Below are positions 34,529-34,577 of a DNA stretch of 34,577 nucleotides, piece by piece (the first letter of the stretch is position 1; every line of letters starts with the position of its first letter). The stretch is from an uncultured Anaeromassilibacillus sp. (GTDB taxonomy: Bacteria > Bacillota > Clostridia > Oscillospirales > Acutalibacteraceae). The translations under genes were made by a program, and so were the position numbers. Under the pieces are notes generated by a model, which did no database searches, was not told the DNA's origin, and saw nothing but the letters and a program-made list of their open reading frames with translations. The DNA lies in NCBI GenBank assembly GCA_930987725.1, contig CAKNKY010000025.1, positions 1 to 34,577 on the forward strand, written 5' to 3'.

Positions 34529-34577
34529 TGACCCCCAAAAGTTAGACAATATTAGAAGGCGAAAATTGTTTAAGCGG
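34529..34577. mobile_element. Left end of a probable IS3-family insertion sequence (cut by window edge)
   Basis: From 34529 the sequence reads TGACCCCCAAAAGTTAGACA, the style of terminal inverted repeat used by IS3-family elements (TG start, CCCCAAAAGTTAGAC core). The base composition changes here after an AT-rich stretch (34430-34520) that holds no gene. Only 49 bases are visible, so neither transposase nor the other end can be checked. Confidence 0.6.

Overview
The window looks like chromosome of a moderately GC-rich, endospore-forming Clostridia, most likely an Oscillospirales/Ruminococcaceae-type bacterium. The basis is a SpoIIGA-SigE pair, an LL-diaminopimelate aminotransferase (DapL), a type III glutamine synthetase next to a type I enzyme, DUF4854-type lipoproteins, strong AGGAGG ribosome sites and sigma-A promoters of the form TTGACA-N17-TATAAT. 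No rRNA, tRNA, CRISPR array or complete transposase gene was seen. The right edge appears to cut into an IS3-type insertion sequence.

Layout. 1-3.5 kb: MoxR ATPase, DUF58 protein and DUF4129-like membrane protein in one + strand operon. 3.6-4.4 kb: a small lipoprotein gene, then a 230-nt multi-hairpin element bounded by matching palindromes. 4.5-9.4 kb (- strand): polysaccharide deacetylase, ZIP metal transporter, heavy-metal P-type ATPase with a CsoR-family repressor, and a 90-residue peptide of unknown role. 9.5-14.5 kb (- strand): purC, glnA, an ANTAR-domain regulator and glnN. 14.7-22.2 kb (+ strand): carA-carB, dapL, purF. 22.2-27 kb (- strand): an anchored protein of unknown function, pyrG and asnB. 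26.9-32.7 kb (- strand): a broken small gene, sigE, spoIIGA, an orphan MazF-type toxin, a lipoprotein, nnrD, acpS and a small membrane protein. 32.7-34.1 kb (- strand): a PurF paralogue with a degraded glutaminase site.

Glutamine links the middle of the window. Two glutamine synthetases make it, and CarA, PurF, PyrG and AsnB spend its amide nitrogen. Five of the leaders here (glnN, purC, carA, purF, asnB) share an unreported-looking RNA arrangement: a 4-5 bp hairpin with hexaloop AANGGC, whose loop and 3' arm are also the 5' arm of an intrinsic terminator. The stems differ in sequence yet all pair, and loop positions A1 and G4 are those recognised by ANTAR antiterminator proteins. An ANTAR protein is encoded between glnA and glnN. 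The best reading is a local antitermination regulon in which this protein opens glutamine synthesis and glutamine-consuming nucleotide and asparagine synthesis together. The hairpins, terminators and promoters are read directly from the sequence; the link to the ANTAR protein is inference.
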